Positions 15,894-25,445 of a DNA stretch of 53,032 nt are shown here, in pieces. The stretch lies in the NCBI GenBank assembly GCA_025499705.1, contig JAFMVE010000042.1:1-53032 (forward strand), in the 5' to 3' direction. The position numbers and the translations under genes were made by a program. This DNA is from Carboxylicivirga caseinilyticus. Lineage in GTDB: Bacteria > Bacteroidota > Bacteroidia > Bacteroidales > Marinilabiliaceae. Position 1 is the first letter of the stretch, and each line of letters opens with the position of its first letter. The notes under the pieces were generated by a model. The model made no database searches, was not told the origin of the DNA, and saw nothing but the letters and a program-made list of their open reading frames with translations.

Positions 15894-18647
15894 ATGAATA
15901 CATTAAAGTATAAAAGTCTTTTTCTTTTGATTGCTTTATTGTTCTCTTTGTCAATATTTGCAAATCAGGAGTATTTGATTGGTTTTTCTCAATGTTCTTC
16001 CGGTGATTGGCGCGCCCAGATGGAAAGTGAAATGTATCGTGAACTGATGTTTCACAATGATATGAAGATGATCATTAAGAATGCAGAAGATGATGCTGAT
16101 CTGCAAATTAAACAAATACGGGAATTAGTAGCAGAGGGTATTGATTTATTGATTGTTGCTCCAATAGAAATTGATGCAATTGAACCTTTGTTAGAAGAAG
16201 TTTATCAAAGTGGACTTCCTGTAATTTTAATTGACAGAAAGATTAATTCAGACAATTACACGACTTATGTTGGTGGTGATAATGTATTAATCGGAAATAC
16301 TGCAGGTACTTATTTGGTAGATAAGTTGAAAGGGCAAGGTGAGATAATTGAAATACTTGGTTCGTTGAATTCTTCACCAGCAATTGAAAGGATGGTTGGA
16401 TTTGATAATGTAATTTCAAGATATCCTGGTATAAAGGTTATTGATAAAATATATACTAATTGGAACAATAAGGTGGTATTAGATAGTTTACCATCAATTT
16501 TGCAAAGTCATTCGAACATTCGAGCCATTTATGCTCACACTGATTTTTTAGCTGCCGCAGCAAGTGAAGTAGTCAGGAATGTATTACCTGACAAAGATGT
16601 TATTATTGTAGGTATTGATGGTTCACCAGAAGTAGGGGGCGGAATAGAATTGGTTGAGAAGAATATCATTGATGCAACACTTATATATCCTACCGGAGGA
16701 AAAGAGTCTATTGTATTAGCATCCCGCATAATTACTAATCAGCCGATTAAAAAAGTTAATTTGTTACAGACAACTCTGATCAATGCTCAGAATGTGAAAA
16801 TTACCCGTCTACAGTACAATACAATTCAAAATCTTCAGAATGACATAGTCCGATCTAAAGATATGTTGGATTTGTTGGGTGGAAGATATAAGACTCAGCG
16901 CTTGTTGCTTTTTGTATTGTTGTTCTTTTTGATTCTGGTTATTGTATTGGTTATTTTACTTTTTATAGCATTTAAAAACACAAATATTGCCAAGTTTAGG
17001 TTAGAGAAACAAAAAGAGGCTATCTCAAAACAGAATGTTGAACTTAAAAGAATGTCGGAACAGTTAGAGGATGTGACACAGTCCAGAATGCATTTTTACA
17101 CCAATATCTCACATGAATTCAGAACTCCTCTAACACTGATCATTGGACCTCTTGAGAATTTGATCAATAAAATAGACTCAAAATCAGAATTAAATAAAGA
17201 ACTATCAATTATATACCGGAATGCTGTTCGACTTTTAAGATTGGTGAATCAGTTAATGGATTTCAGGAAAATAGAAACCAATAAAATGCAATTAATGGCA
17301 GGACAGTATGATATATTGGTATTCATGAACGGTATTAAGGAATCCTTTTCAGAAGTTTTGCAGCACAAACAAATTAGTTTAGAAATTACCTGTGATAATC
17401 CGGAAATAAAAGTATGGTTCGATTGGGATAAGATGGATAAGGTTATGTTTAATCTTCTTTCAAATGCGATAAAAGCGTCTCAGAAAGAAGAAAGCATTCA
17501 TATTAATATGAGCACAGAAAAAGATTTTGTCATAATTGAGGTAAAGGATGAAGGAGAAGGAATTCCTCAGAATGAAGTTGAAAGAATTTTTGATCGCTTC
17601 TATCAGGTAAATAAGAGCTCTTCATACCATGGTACAGGTATAGGTTTGTCATTAACCAAGGAATTAATCCTACTGCATAGTGGTGAAATTACAGTAGAAA
17701 GTGAATTAAATTTTGGGACATCATTCTTCATAAAGCTACCACTTGGAAATTTTCATTTAAAGGAGGATGAAATGATTTCCGCCAATAAGCAAATACAGGA
17801 TTCTATTGCGCCAATTTACGCCGAGTTCCAGGAACCCGATGCAAATGAGAACCATAAAAAAGAGAAAGCTGTAGAGCTGAATATTGAGGAAAAATCAGTT
17901 TTGCTAATAGTGGAAGACGAGCCGGATGTAAGAAATTACATCAAATCTTGTTTTGATTTGAACTATTATTCAATATTTGAAGCGGAGAATGGAGTTGAAG
18001 CTTTAAAATTAATTGAAGAAGAAGGTCCGGATATTATTATCAGTGATGTAATGATGCCCAAAATGGATGGACTTGAACTTACCAAAAAAATAAAGGGGGA
18101 TTTAAGATATTGTCATATTCCTATTATACTTCTTACTGCCAAATCATCACTTGAGCATTTGTTAGAAGGATTGGAAGAAGGTGCTGATAGTTACATTCCC
18201 AAGCCATTTAATAAACAACATCTAATATTAAGAGTTAAAAAACTAATTGAAGCTCAACGAAAAATTCAAGAAAAATATCAAGCTACCTTGCTAAATCCCA
18301 AGGAAGAGAGAGGAATGAGCCGAATGGATAAGAAATTGCTTCAAAGGATTAGTGATTTGGTACTGGAAAATGAATACAGTGAAAAAATAAATGTTGAAGA
18401 TCTGAGTAGCCAATTAGGCATATCTAGGGTTCATTTATATCGAAAAATTAAGAAAATTACTGGTTTGTCCATTAGTGAATTTATTACCCAAATAAGACTT
18501 AAGCAAGCTTTAGTATTATTAAGAAATAGTGATAATACTATTTCCGAAATTGCCTATCAGGTTGGGTTTTCAACACCGTCTTATTTTACCAAATGTTTTA
18601 AGGAACAAATTAAAATGTCACCAACTGAATTTAGAAATAAAATATAG
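15894..18647 (+). CDS. Hybrid two-component regulator with periplasmic sugar-binding sensor (BT1754-like)
   Basis: This single-chain sensor and activator is 917 residues from the ATG at 15894. An in-frame TTG three codons earlier is a poorer start. Order: signal peptide; type I periplasmic-binding-protein sensor (about 25-300, starting YLIGFSQCSSGDW, as in ribose/fructose binders); membrane helix near 336-360; coiled linker; histidine kinase with SHEFRTP (H407) and ATP-binding GTGIGLSL; receiver with phospho-acceptor D718 in SDVMMPKMDG; and a C-terminal AraC helix-turn-helix ending FTKCFKEQIKMSPTEFR. Sensors with this PBP domain include Bacteroides BT1754, which binds fructose and activates the levan locus. 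Its likely target is the repeated site at 3113-3201. Confidence 0.92.
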   Translation: MNTLKYKSLFLLIALLFSLSIFANQEYLIGFSQCSSGDWRAQMESEMYRELMFHNDMKMIIKNAEDDADLQIKQIRELVAEGIDLLIVAPIEIDAIEPLLEEVYQSGLPVILIDRKINSDNYTTYVGGDNVLIGNTAGTYLVDKLKGQGEIIEILGSLNSSPAIERMVGFDNVISRYPGIKVIDKIYTNWNNKVVLDSLPSILQSHSNIRAIYAHTDFLAAAASEVVRNVLPDKDVIIVGIDGSPEVGGGIELVEKNIIDATLIYPTGGKESIVLASRIITNQPIKKVNLLQTTLINAQNVKITRLQYNTIQNLQNDIVRSKDMLDLLGGRYKTQRLLLFVLLFFLILVIVLVILLFIAFKNTNIAKFRLEKQKEAISKQNVELKRMSEQLEDVTQSRMHFYTNISHEFRTPLTLIIGPLENLINKIDSKSELNKELSIIYRNAVRLLRLVNQLMDFRKIETNKMQLMAGQYDILVFMNGIKESFSEVLQHKQISLEITCDNPEIKVWFDWDKMDKVMFNLLSNAIKASQKEESIHINMSTEKDFVIIEVKDEGEGIPQNEVERIFDRFYQVNKSSSYHGTGIGLSLTKELILLHSGEITVESELNFGTSFFIKLPLGNFHLKEDEMISANKQIQDSIAPIYAEFQEPDANENHKKEKAVELNIEEKSVLLIVEDEPDVRNYIKSCFDLNYYSIFEAENGVEALKLIEEEGPDIIISDVMMPKMDGLELTKKIKGDLRYCHIPIILLTAKSSLEHLLEGLEEGADSYIPKPFNKQHLILRVKKLIEAQRKIQEKYQATLLNPKEERGMSRMDKKLLQRISDLVLENEYSEKINVEDLSSQLGISRVHLYRKIKKITGLSISEFITQIRLKQALVLLRNSDNTISEIAYQVGFSTPSYFTKCFKEQIKMSPTEFRNKI

Positions 18648-18968
18648 GGTTAATAGTTCTACCTATACATAATATGAAAACAAAAAAGATTAAAAGAAAC
18701 ATGAAGTATCTTTATTAATTTACTATTGATAGTGGCCAAATATTTTCCATGTCTTTCAGTTAACCAATGAAACACTCCAAAATTTAAATTTTTAAGTGTT
18801 TTGTTTTGAAGTACTGATATCCGGATGCGTTTAAAAATCATAAAATAATATCGAATACTGGATAGATATGATATTTGTTTGAATAGAATGCTTTAGTTTT
18901 ATACAATCTTGATTCTTTTATAGTAAGGTACAATACGCCTTGTTTTTGTTAATTAAAGTTGAATATTT
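18648..18968. other. AT-rich intergenic region between the fructan and dextran loci
   Basis: No coding region is convincing here. It holds a hairpin at 18770-18801: AAACACT pairs with AGTGTTT, with an inner AAAATTT/AAATTTT stem, and a T-rich stretch follows, so it could end transcription from the HTCS gene. The 3' half presumably carries the promoter of the SusR-like gene. TAGTTTTA at 18894-18901 is only a weak -7 match. Confidence 0.5.
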
Positions 18969-20615
18969 ATGAAATATATACTTCTGGTTATTTTAATGTC
19001 ATTTTCGACATTAGATATATTTTCAAACTCATCGAAAGACACTATTCTTTATAAACTTTTAGAACTCATCGAGAGTAAAGATTCTTATCAGATAGAAAAA
19101 GATAAGAGGGTGGCAGATTTAAAACAAATGCTTAATGTTCCTAATGTCACACCAAGGCAATATTATGAAATACATTATAAGTTATATAATGAGTATAAAA
19201 CCTATATTTCGGATTCTGCGATTTATTATACGAAGCAAAATCTAGAAATTGCCAAAGAACTGCAAGACTCTATATGGATTAGTGAATCAAAACTTGATTT
19301 GGTTTCTCATTATGTAGTAGCTGGAATGTATATAGATGCTCTGGAAATACTAAATTCTATACAAAATAAGTATCTCCCAGATTGGTTACAAGTCAAATAT
19401 TATGAATGCTATAAACAATTTTATGACTATTATTCCAGGAATAATCCTTATACACTCATTTATTTAGAAAAAAGTCAGCAGTATAGAGATTCCTTATTAA
19501 ATATATTAGACGAACAATCTAATCATTACAAAATAGTATATGCCGAAAAATTGTATGATGAATTCAGGTTAGATGAATCCAAACAAATATTGCAACAACT
19601 CATAGATCAAACGAAGTCTGATACTCATGAAAAAGCGGTATTATCATATGCTTTGGCAAATATTTACATGAAAGAAGGGAATGTACAATTGCAAAAGCAT
19701 AACTATGCTATATCTGCAATTTGTGATATCAAGAATGTAATAAAGGAGAATGCTTCTATGCAGGCCCTCGCCTATGTTTTGTATAATGCCGGTGAGGTTG
19801 AAAGTGCTTATTATTGTATAAAATCTTCAATGGAAGATGCAATGTTTTGTAATGCACGATTAAGAACATACGAAGTTTCACAAATATTGCCAATAATAGA
19901 CTCTGCTTTTCAGGAGACTATAATAAAGAAGAAATCTGAGCTTTTGTATTTTTTAATATTTGTGAGTATTCTCTCTTTTTTTCTCATAATAGCAATAGTA
20001 TATGTTTATAGACAAATGAAACGAGTCACGAGTATACGTAAGGAATTATACCAAACTAATGTAAAATTAAATGGGCTTAATGAAGACTTGCAGTCGAGTA
20101 ATAATCAACTGAATGATGTAAATAAACAGCTAGTAGAAGCAAATCAAATAAAAGAGGCATATATTGGACATTTTCTCGATTTATGTTCCACCTATATCGA
20201 CAAGTTGGAAAAGTATCAGAACACTCTGAATAAAAAGGCAGCAGAAAAAAAGCTTGACGAATTGTATAAAATGTTAAAGTCACGCGATATGATTAATAAT
20301 GAAATAAAGGAACTGTATGAAAACTTTGACAACATATTCTTACACTTATATCCCAACTTTGTTGAAGAATTCAATTCTCTTCTATTAAAGGACCAAAAGT
20401 TTATATTAAAACCTAATGAATTACTTAATGTTGAGCTACGGATGTTTGCATTGATACGTTTAGGTATTAGTGATAGTTCCAAGATTGCTAATTTTCTTCA
20501 TTATTCTGCAAATACTATTTACAGTTATCGTACAAGGGTACGTAATAAAGCAGCTGTTCCTCGTGAAAAATTTGAATCAATGGTTATGAAAATAGGTGCT
20601 TTTAAGAAAAGCTAA
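18969..20615 (+). CDS. SusR-like membrane-bound transcriptional regulator
   Basis: This 548-residue protein has the SusR layout: an N-terminal leader; a large helical, TPR-like periplasmic region (about 25-320); one strong membrane helix at about 325-347; a coiled coil (about 350-395, rich in N, L, E and Q); and a C-terminal region ending in a LuxR-like helix-turn-helix (about 500-527, SSKIANFLHYSANTIYSYRTR). SusR of Bacteroides thetaiotaomicron activates the starch operon on sensing maltose, and the known dextran locus of that species uses a SusR homologue. It lies directly upstream of the second SusC, so it very probably activates the dextran locus. The inducer, perhaps an isomalto-oligosaccharide, is inferred. 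Confidence 0.82.
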   Translation: MKYILLVILMSFSTLDIFSNSSKDTILYKLLELIESKDSYQIEKDKRVADLKQMLNVPNVTPRQYYEIHYKLYNEYKTYISDSAIYYTKQNLEIAKELQDSIWISESKLDLVSHYVVAGMYIDALEILNSIQNKYLPDWLQVKYYECYKQFYDYYSRNNPYTLIYLEKSQQYRDSLLNILDEQSNHYKIVYAEKLYDEFRLDESKQILQQLIDQTKSDTHEKAVLSYALANIYMKEGNVQLQKHNYAISAICDIKNVIKENASMQALAYVLYNAGEVESAYYCIKSSMEDAMFCNARLRTYEVSQILPIIDSAFQETIIKKKSELLYFLIFVSILSFFLIIAIVYVYRQMKRVTSIRKELYQTNVKLNGLNEDLQSSNNQLNDVNKQLVEANQIKEAYIGHFLDLCSTYIDKLEKYQNTLNKKAAEKKLDELYKMLKSRDMINNEIKELYENFDNIFLHLYPNFVEEFNSLLLKDQKFILKPNELLNVELRMFALIRLGISDSSKIANFLHYSANTIYSYRTRVRNKAAVPREKFESMVMKIGAFKKS

Positions 20616-20716
20616 CATTTATTTCATCTATATTTTTAGTCATTTTGAAGTTGAGTAATGTATTGTAAATAAACTATATGTATTCTTTTTGATGCTATAT
20701 TTCATCAATGTTAATT

Positions 20717-20746
20717 TTTGTTAATTATTCCCTGATCATATTTTTG
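20717..20746 (+). promoter_or_regulatory. Bacteroidota promoter of the dextran locus SusC operon
   Basis: TTTG at 20717-20720 and TATTTTTG at 20739-20746 are spaced by 18 bases, matching the -33/-7 consensus of Bacteroidota promoters. The predicted start leaves a 5' leader of about 85-90 bases before the SusC ATG at 20842. It is the best consensus promoter in the window. Confidence 0.65.
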
Positions 20747-20841
20747 TACTGAGGGTTATGCTCTTTTTGGCTTTGTATGTTCTATAAGCCAAACATGTTT
20801 AACCAGAAGTAAAAAATTATGAAAATTCTAATCAGTTAACG

Positions 20842-23800
20842 ATGAAAAGAGATCAAAAAAGGAAATGGGTTTATGTAGGTAGATTATATCTACTTTTATT
20901 GACTTTGACTTTGAGTTTCACCTTATCTGCTCAAAACCAAAAAACTATTTCAGGAGTAGTTATTGATAATAAGGGGGAGAGTATTATTGGTGCATCCATC
21001 TTGGAGAATGGTACTCAAAATGGAACTATTACGGATATAGACGGTAAATTTTCATTAAATGTATCCGAAGATGCTGTTATAACAGTTTCTTTTATTGGTA
21101 TGGCTTCGCAGGAAGTACCCGTAGGAGCAGAAATTTTTTTTAATATTACTCTAAAAGAAGATGTAATTGGACTTGAAGAGGTGGTTGCTATCGGCTATGG
21201 AGCGGTTAAGAAGAAGGATTTAACGGGGTCTGTAGTGTCAATAAATACTGATGATTTTAAATCGTTACCTACTCCAAGTGTAGGAAATGCGATGCAGGGT
21301 AAAGCTTCTGGAGTGCAAGTGGTTGGTTCAGGAACTCCAGGCAGTGATCCAACATTCCGGATCAGGGGTACTGGAACCATTAATAACAATAACCCGTTGT
21401 ATGTAATTGATGGTGTACCTACTGATGGAGGGTTAAACCAATTAAATATGGATGATGTAGAGGGTATTCAAATCTTAAAAGATGCGTCTGCAACTGCAAT
21501 ATATGGGTCAAGAGGTGCTAACGGGGTTGTAATTATTACTACAAAAAAGGGTAAAAAAGGAGAAGGCGTTATTAATTTCAACTGTTATTATGGAGTTCAG
21601 CAAGCTACAAATATGGTTGAAGTGTTAAATGCTTCGGAGTTTGCAGAGTTGCATAATGAGATGATGCTGGCTGCTGGGAAGGATTTAAATCCAGCTTTTG
21701 CTGATCCTTCAAGTTTAGGAAAAGGAACTGATTGGGTGGGTGAGTTGTTCTCAGTTGCTCCAGTACAAAATTATTCGTTGTCATATTCAGGAGGAAATGA
21801 TAAGAACACTTACTATGTTTCTGGAAATTATTTTAACCAGGAAGGGATAGTTGAAAATACAGGCTTTAAAAGATATACAGTAAAATTCAATTCAGAAACG
21901 CAAGTAAATACAAAAGTAAAGTTTGGCAACATGCTTTCTTTGAATCATGATGATAAGTATAATGGTGATTATAGCATTATTAATACTTTAAGAGCATTAC
22001 CTACCCAGGCTATTTACAATACAGACGGTACCTATTCGGGACCAGAAGGAAGGCCTGATTGGAATGGGGATATTGGCAACCCTATTGGACGAGCAAGAGT
22101 AATTGACAACAGGACGCTTGGTTATAACCTATTAGGTTCAGTTTTTGGAGAAGTTGAAATTATTAAGGGATTAAAATTTAAAACTTCTGCAGGTTTAAAA
22201 GCTAACTTTTGGCATGGCCGAACATGGTCTCCAAAATATGATTGGAAGCCCACACCACAAGAGGAATCATACCTTGGTGAAGGATGGAATAAAGCTATCA
22301 CATGGAACTGGGACAATACCTTAACTTATGACAAAACATTTAATGAGTTGCATAAGTTTACTGCCCTAGTGGGTACCAGTGCTCAGGAGAGTAAATTCAA
22401 AAGTATAAATGGTTCTATTCAGGAGTTTGCCAGTGATGCTACACAACAGCTGAGTAATGGATTAAGTCAAGTAGTACTAGGAGGCGGTGCCAATGATTGG
22501 GCACTATTATCCTATATGGGGCGAATCAACTATGCTTTTGCTGATAAGTATTTAGTAACAGGAACAATACGTCGTGATGGTTCATCTAGGTTTGGCGAAA
22601 ATAATAAATGGGGATTATTTCCCTCGGGATCTTTGGCATGGAGAGTATCGGAAGAGTCTTTTATGCAAAATATGGAAGCTATTGATAACTTGAAACTGAG
22701 GGCCGGGTTTGGTATCACAGGTAACCAGGAAATTGGAAATTATGCTTATGCTTCAGAGTTGGACATTGTTAAATATAATTTTAATAATAACCTTGTGAAT
22801 GCTGTTGTTGCCAACCGTATGCCTAATCCTAATGTACAGTGGGAGTCGCAACAACAAGTTAACCTTGGTATTGATGTAACCGCATTTCAGCAAATCGTTG
22901 ATATTACTGTTGATGCTTACCTTAAAAAAACAAAAGATATGTTGGTGCCTATGGATGTGCCGATTGTCTCAGGTTATTCAGATGTATATGTGCCAATGAT
23001 TAATGCAGGGGAGATAGAAAATAAAGGTATTGAGCTTAGCGTTACTACTCACAACATGAAAGGGGAATTTAATTGGGATACCGATTTTAATATCTCTTTT
23101 AACCGAAACAAAGTGATTGATTTAAATGATACCATTCCAATGGTTAGAGGTGATGTTGGTTTTAACCAGCAAATTGCACGCCTGGAAGTCGGAAAACCGG
23201 TGGATGTATTTTATGGTTTCGTCACAGATGGAGTTTTTCAAACGCAACAAGATGTAGATAATCATGCGATACAGGTTCCTGGAGATGATATTTATGCAAG
23301 AACTTCTGCAGGAGACATCCGTTTTAAAGATCTTAACAGCGATGGGGTTATTAATGATGATGATCGTACTATTATTGGCGATCCTAACCCTGATTTTATC
23401 TTTGCAATTAATAATAGGTTAAGTTATAAAGGATTTGATTTAAATGTTTTTATACAAGGGGTTTATGGTAACGATATTTATAATGCTAACCGTATTACAA
23501 ATGAAGGCATGGCGGTAGCTTATAATCAAAGTAAAGAAACCCTGAAAAGGTGGAATGGGGAAGGAACTAGCAACTCAATACCACGAGCGGTGTTTAACGA
23601 TCCAAATAAAAATATCAGACCTTCTGACAGGTTTATTGAAGATGGTTCATATATCAGACTTAAAAGTGTTGTTCTAGGTTATTCTTTTCCTAAAAAGTGG
23701 ATTGAAAAAGCAGGTATGTCATCAGCCAGGCTTTATGTTTCCGGCACCAATCTTTTAACATTTACCAGCTACAGCGGTTTTGATCCCGAAGTAGGGATTA

Positions 23801-23868
23801 ACGGTATAGATAATAGTACATATCCTTTAACACGTACGGTGAGTGTAGGTGCAAATATTAGTTTCTAA
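20842..23868 (+). CDS. SusC-like TonB-dependent receptor, dextran locus
   Basis: This 1008-residue outer-membrane transporter has a signal peptide ending LSAQ after a basic N-terminus. A regulatory-like domain (GASILENGTQNGTITDIDG) and a plug with IRGTGTINNNNPLYVIDG and DASATAIYGSRGANG follow, then a beta-barrel ending VSVGANISF. It is paired with a SusD gene that begins right after its stop. It is distinct in sequence from the first SusC. The downstream GH66 and GH31 genes indicate alpha-1,6-glucan (dextran) oligosaccharides as the substrate. The family is certain and the substrate is inferred. Confidence 0.93.
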   Translation: MKRDQKRKWVYVGRLYLLLLTLTLSFTLSAQNQKTISGVVIDNKGESIIGASILENGTQNGTITDIDGKFSLNVSEDAVITVSFIGMASQEVPVGAEIFFNITLKEDVIGLEEVVAIGYGAVKKKDLTGSVVSINTDDFKSLPTPSVGNAMQGKASGVQVVGSGTPGSDPTFRIRGTGTINNNNPLYVIDGVPTDGGLNQLNMDDVEGIQILKDASATAIYGSRGANGVVIITTKKGKKGEGVINFNCYYGVQQATNMVEVLNASEFAELHNEMMLAAGKDLNPAFADPSSLGKGTDWVGELFSVAPVQNYSLSYSGGNDKNTYYVSGNYFNQEGIVENTGFKRYTVKFNSETQVNTKVKFGNMLSLNHDDKYNGDYSIINTLRALPTQAIYNTDGTYSGPEGRPDWNGDIGNPIGRARVIDNRTLGYNLLGSVFGEVEIIKGLKFKTSAGLKANFWHGRTWSPKYDWKPTPQEESYLGEGWNKAITWNWDNTLTYDKTFNELHKFTALVGTSAQESKFKSINGSIQEFASDATQQLSNGLSQVVLGGGANDWALLSYMGRINYAFADKYLVTGTIRRDGSSRFGENNKWGLFPSGSLAWRVSEESFMQNMEAIDNLKLRAGFGITGNQEIGNYAYASELDIVKYNFNNNLVNAVVANRMPNPNVQWESQQQVNLGIDVTAFQQIVDITVDAYLKKTKDMLVPMDVPIVSGYSDVYVPMINAGEIENKGIELSVTTHNMKGEFNWDTDFNISFNRNKVIDLNDTIPMVRGDVGFNQQIARLEVGKPVDVFYGFVTDGVFQTQQDVDNHAIQVPGDDIYARTSAGDIRFKDLNSDGVINDDDRTIIGDPNPDFIFAINNRLSYKGFDLNVFIQGVYGNDIYNANRITNEGMAVAYNQSKETLKRWNGEGTSNSIPRAVFNDPNKNIRPSDRFIEDGSYIRLKSVVLGYSFPKKWIEKAGMSSARLYVSGTNLLTFTSYSGFDPEVGINGIDNSTYPLTRTVSVGANISF

Positions 23869-23886
23869 TTGAAAAAATATAAGATT

Positions 23887-25365
23887 ATGAAGATTTTAAA
23901 ATATATAGCTTATTCACTGGTGGCAATAGCATTCAGCTCATGTAATGAAGATTTCCTAGATAGAGCGCCAATGGATACCATAAATACTAGTAATTTTTAT
24001 CAGACAGAATCAGACGCCATATTAGCTATTAATGGAGCCTACCAGCCATTACAATGGCCAAAGTTGTACAACATGCGAATGTGGACAACCGATATTATGG
24101 CTGGCAATAGTATTGTAGGTGCCGGTGGTGGTGATGATGGTAGAGAGACTCAGGATTTAGCTAATTTTGTAACAGCAACTGACAACCCTGGGGTACTAGA
24201 TCTTTTCAGGGGTCCTTCACCTGGTATTTTAAGAGCTAACCTGGTGTTAGAAAATGTGGCAGGTATGGATATAGATGAAAACTTGAAAAAAAGAATCTTG
24301 GGAGAAGCTCATTTCTTACGTGGATTCTACTATTTTCTTCTCGTACGTTTTTTTGGCGATGTACCATTGGTTACTACACCTGTTGAACCGGGAGGAGATT
24401 TACGTCCATCAAGGGATTCCAAAGGTGATATTTATGCTTTAGTTATCCAGGATCTTAAGGATGCTATGGATTTGTTACCGACAAAGTCATCATACGGCTC
24501 TACCGATCTGGGACGCGCAACAAAAGGAGCTGCCGCCGGTTTGTTGGCAAAAGTTTATCTTACATTAGAGGAGTGGGACAATGCAGTGAAGATGGCTGAT
24601 GAAGTAGCTATCCTTGGTTATGATTTGAATCCTGAATATGGCGATAATTTCGATGTGAATAACGAGAACTCAATAGAATCACTTTTTGAAGTGCAATATG
24701 TTGGCGATGGAGGAGAGGATTTCTGGGCGAATGAGAACCAGGCTTCATGGTTAAGTACCTTTACAGGCCCACGTAACTCCAATATGGTTGCAGGAGGCTG
24801 GGGCTGGAACCAGCCAACAGAAGAGTTTGTTGATGCTTATGAAGATGGCGACAAGCGTAAAGATGTGACTGTTTTTTATGATGGTTGCCCACAATTTGAT
24901 GGCATGGATTATGATGCAGCCTACTCTACTACGGGTTATAACCTTCGTAAATTTTTAGTTACAAAAGAAGTGTCTGCAACTTATGACAATAGCCCTATGA
25001 ACTTTCCTGTATTGCGCTATGCAGATGTATTATTGATAAAAGCAGAGGCATTGACCAACCTTGGGAAGATTGCTGATGCCGAAACGCCATTAAACAGAGT
25101 AAGGGCGAGGGCAGGATTAGGAAATATTTCGGGACTTAGTCAAGTTGAGATGAGAGAGGTAATTCTTCATGAGCGCCGTATGGAGTTGGCTTTTGAAGGG
25201 CAACGTTGGTTTGATTTAATTCGTGTGGATGGTGGTCAGTGGGGGCTTAATTTCCTTCACTCTATAGGTAAAACGAACGCTGCTACCAAGCACTTGCTAT
25301 TGCCTATACCGCTTTCAGAGACAGATAGTAACCCTAATTTATTACCAAATAATCCAGGGTATTAA
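23887..25365 (+). CDS. SusD-like lipoprotein, dextran locus
   Basis: This SusD-family lid protein is 492 residues from the ATG at 23887. An in-frame TTG immediately after the SusC stop would add six residues. The ATG gives a compact leader, MKILKYIAYS, and a lipobox SSC at Cys19. Hallmarks are NEDFLDRAPMDTI, the TPR-like helices with LGEAHFLRGFYYF, ADVLLIKAEALTNLG, and ERRMELAFEGQRWFDLIR. It should bind dextran oligosaccharides at the cell surface and cap the upstream SusC. It is followed by the SusE-like lipoprotein gene. Confidence 0.92.
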   Translation: MKILKYIAYSLVAIAFSSCNEDFLDRAPMDTINTSNFYQTESDAILAINGAYQPLQWPKLYNMRMWTTDIMAGNSIVGAGGGDDGRETQDLANFVTATDNPGVLDLFRGPSPGILRANLVLENVAGMDIDENLKKRILGEAHFLRGFYYFLLVRFFGDVPLVTTPVEPGGDLRPSRDSKGDIYALVIQDLKDAMDLLPTKSSYGSTDLGRATKGAAAGLLAKVYLTLEEWDNAVKMADEVAILGYDLNPEYGDNFDVNNENSIESLFEVQYVGDGGEDFWANENQASWLSTFTGPRNSNMVAGGWGWNQPTEEFVDAYEDGDKRKDVTVFYDGCPQFDGMDYDAAYSTTGYNLRKFLVTKEVSATYDNSPMNFPVLRYADVLLIKAEALTNLGKIADAETPLNRVRARAGLGNISGLSQVEMREVILHERRMELAFEGQRWFDLIRVDGGQWGLNFLHSIGKTNAATKHLLLPIPLSETDSNPNLLPNNPGY

Positions 25366-25445
25366 TCCATTTCGACAGTTGATTTATGATGAAGCAAAAT
25401 TTGGGTATGTGTTCAGTTTTGCTTCCTAAACTAAATTCTACAAAA

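Noticed and set aside
16510-16530. CATTCGAACATTCGAGCC as a possible left attachment copy of the tRNA 3' end
   Set aside because: It shares only a short TTCGAAC with the tRNA T loop and lies inside the coding region of the HTCS sensor. No longer match to the tRNA 3' end was seen in the window.
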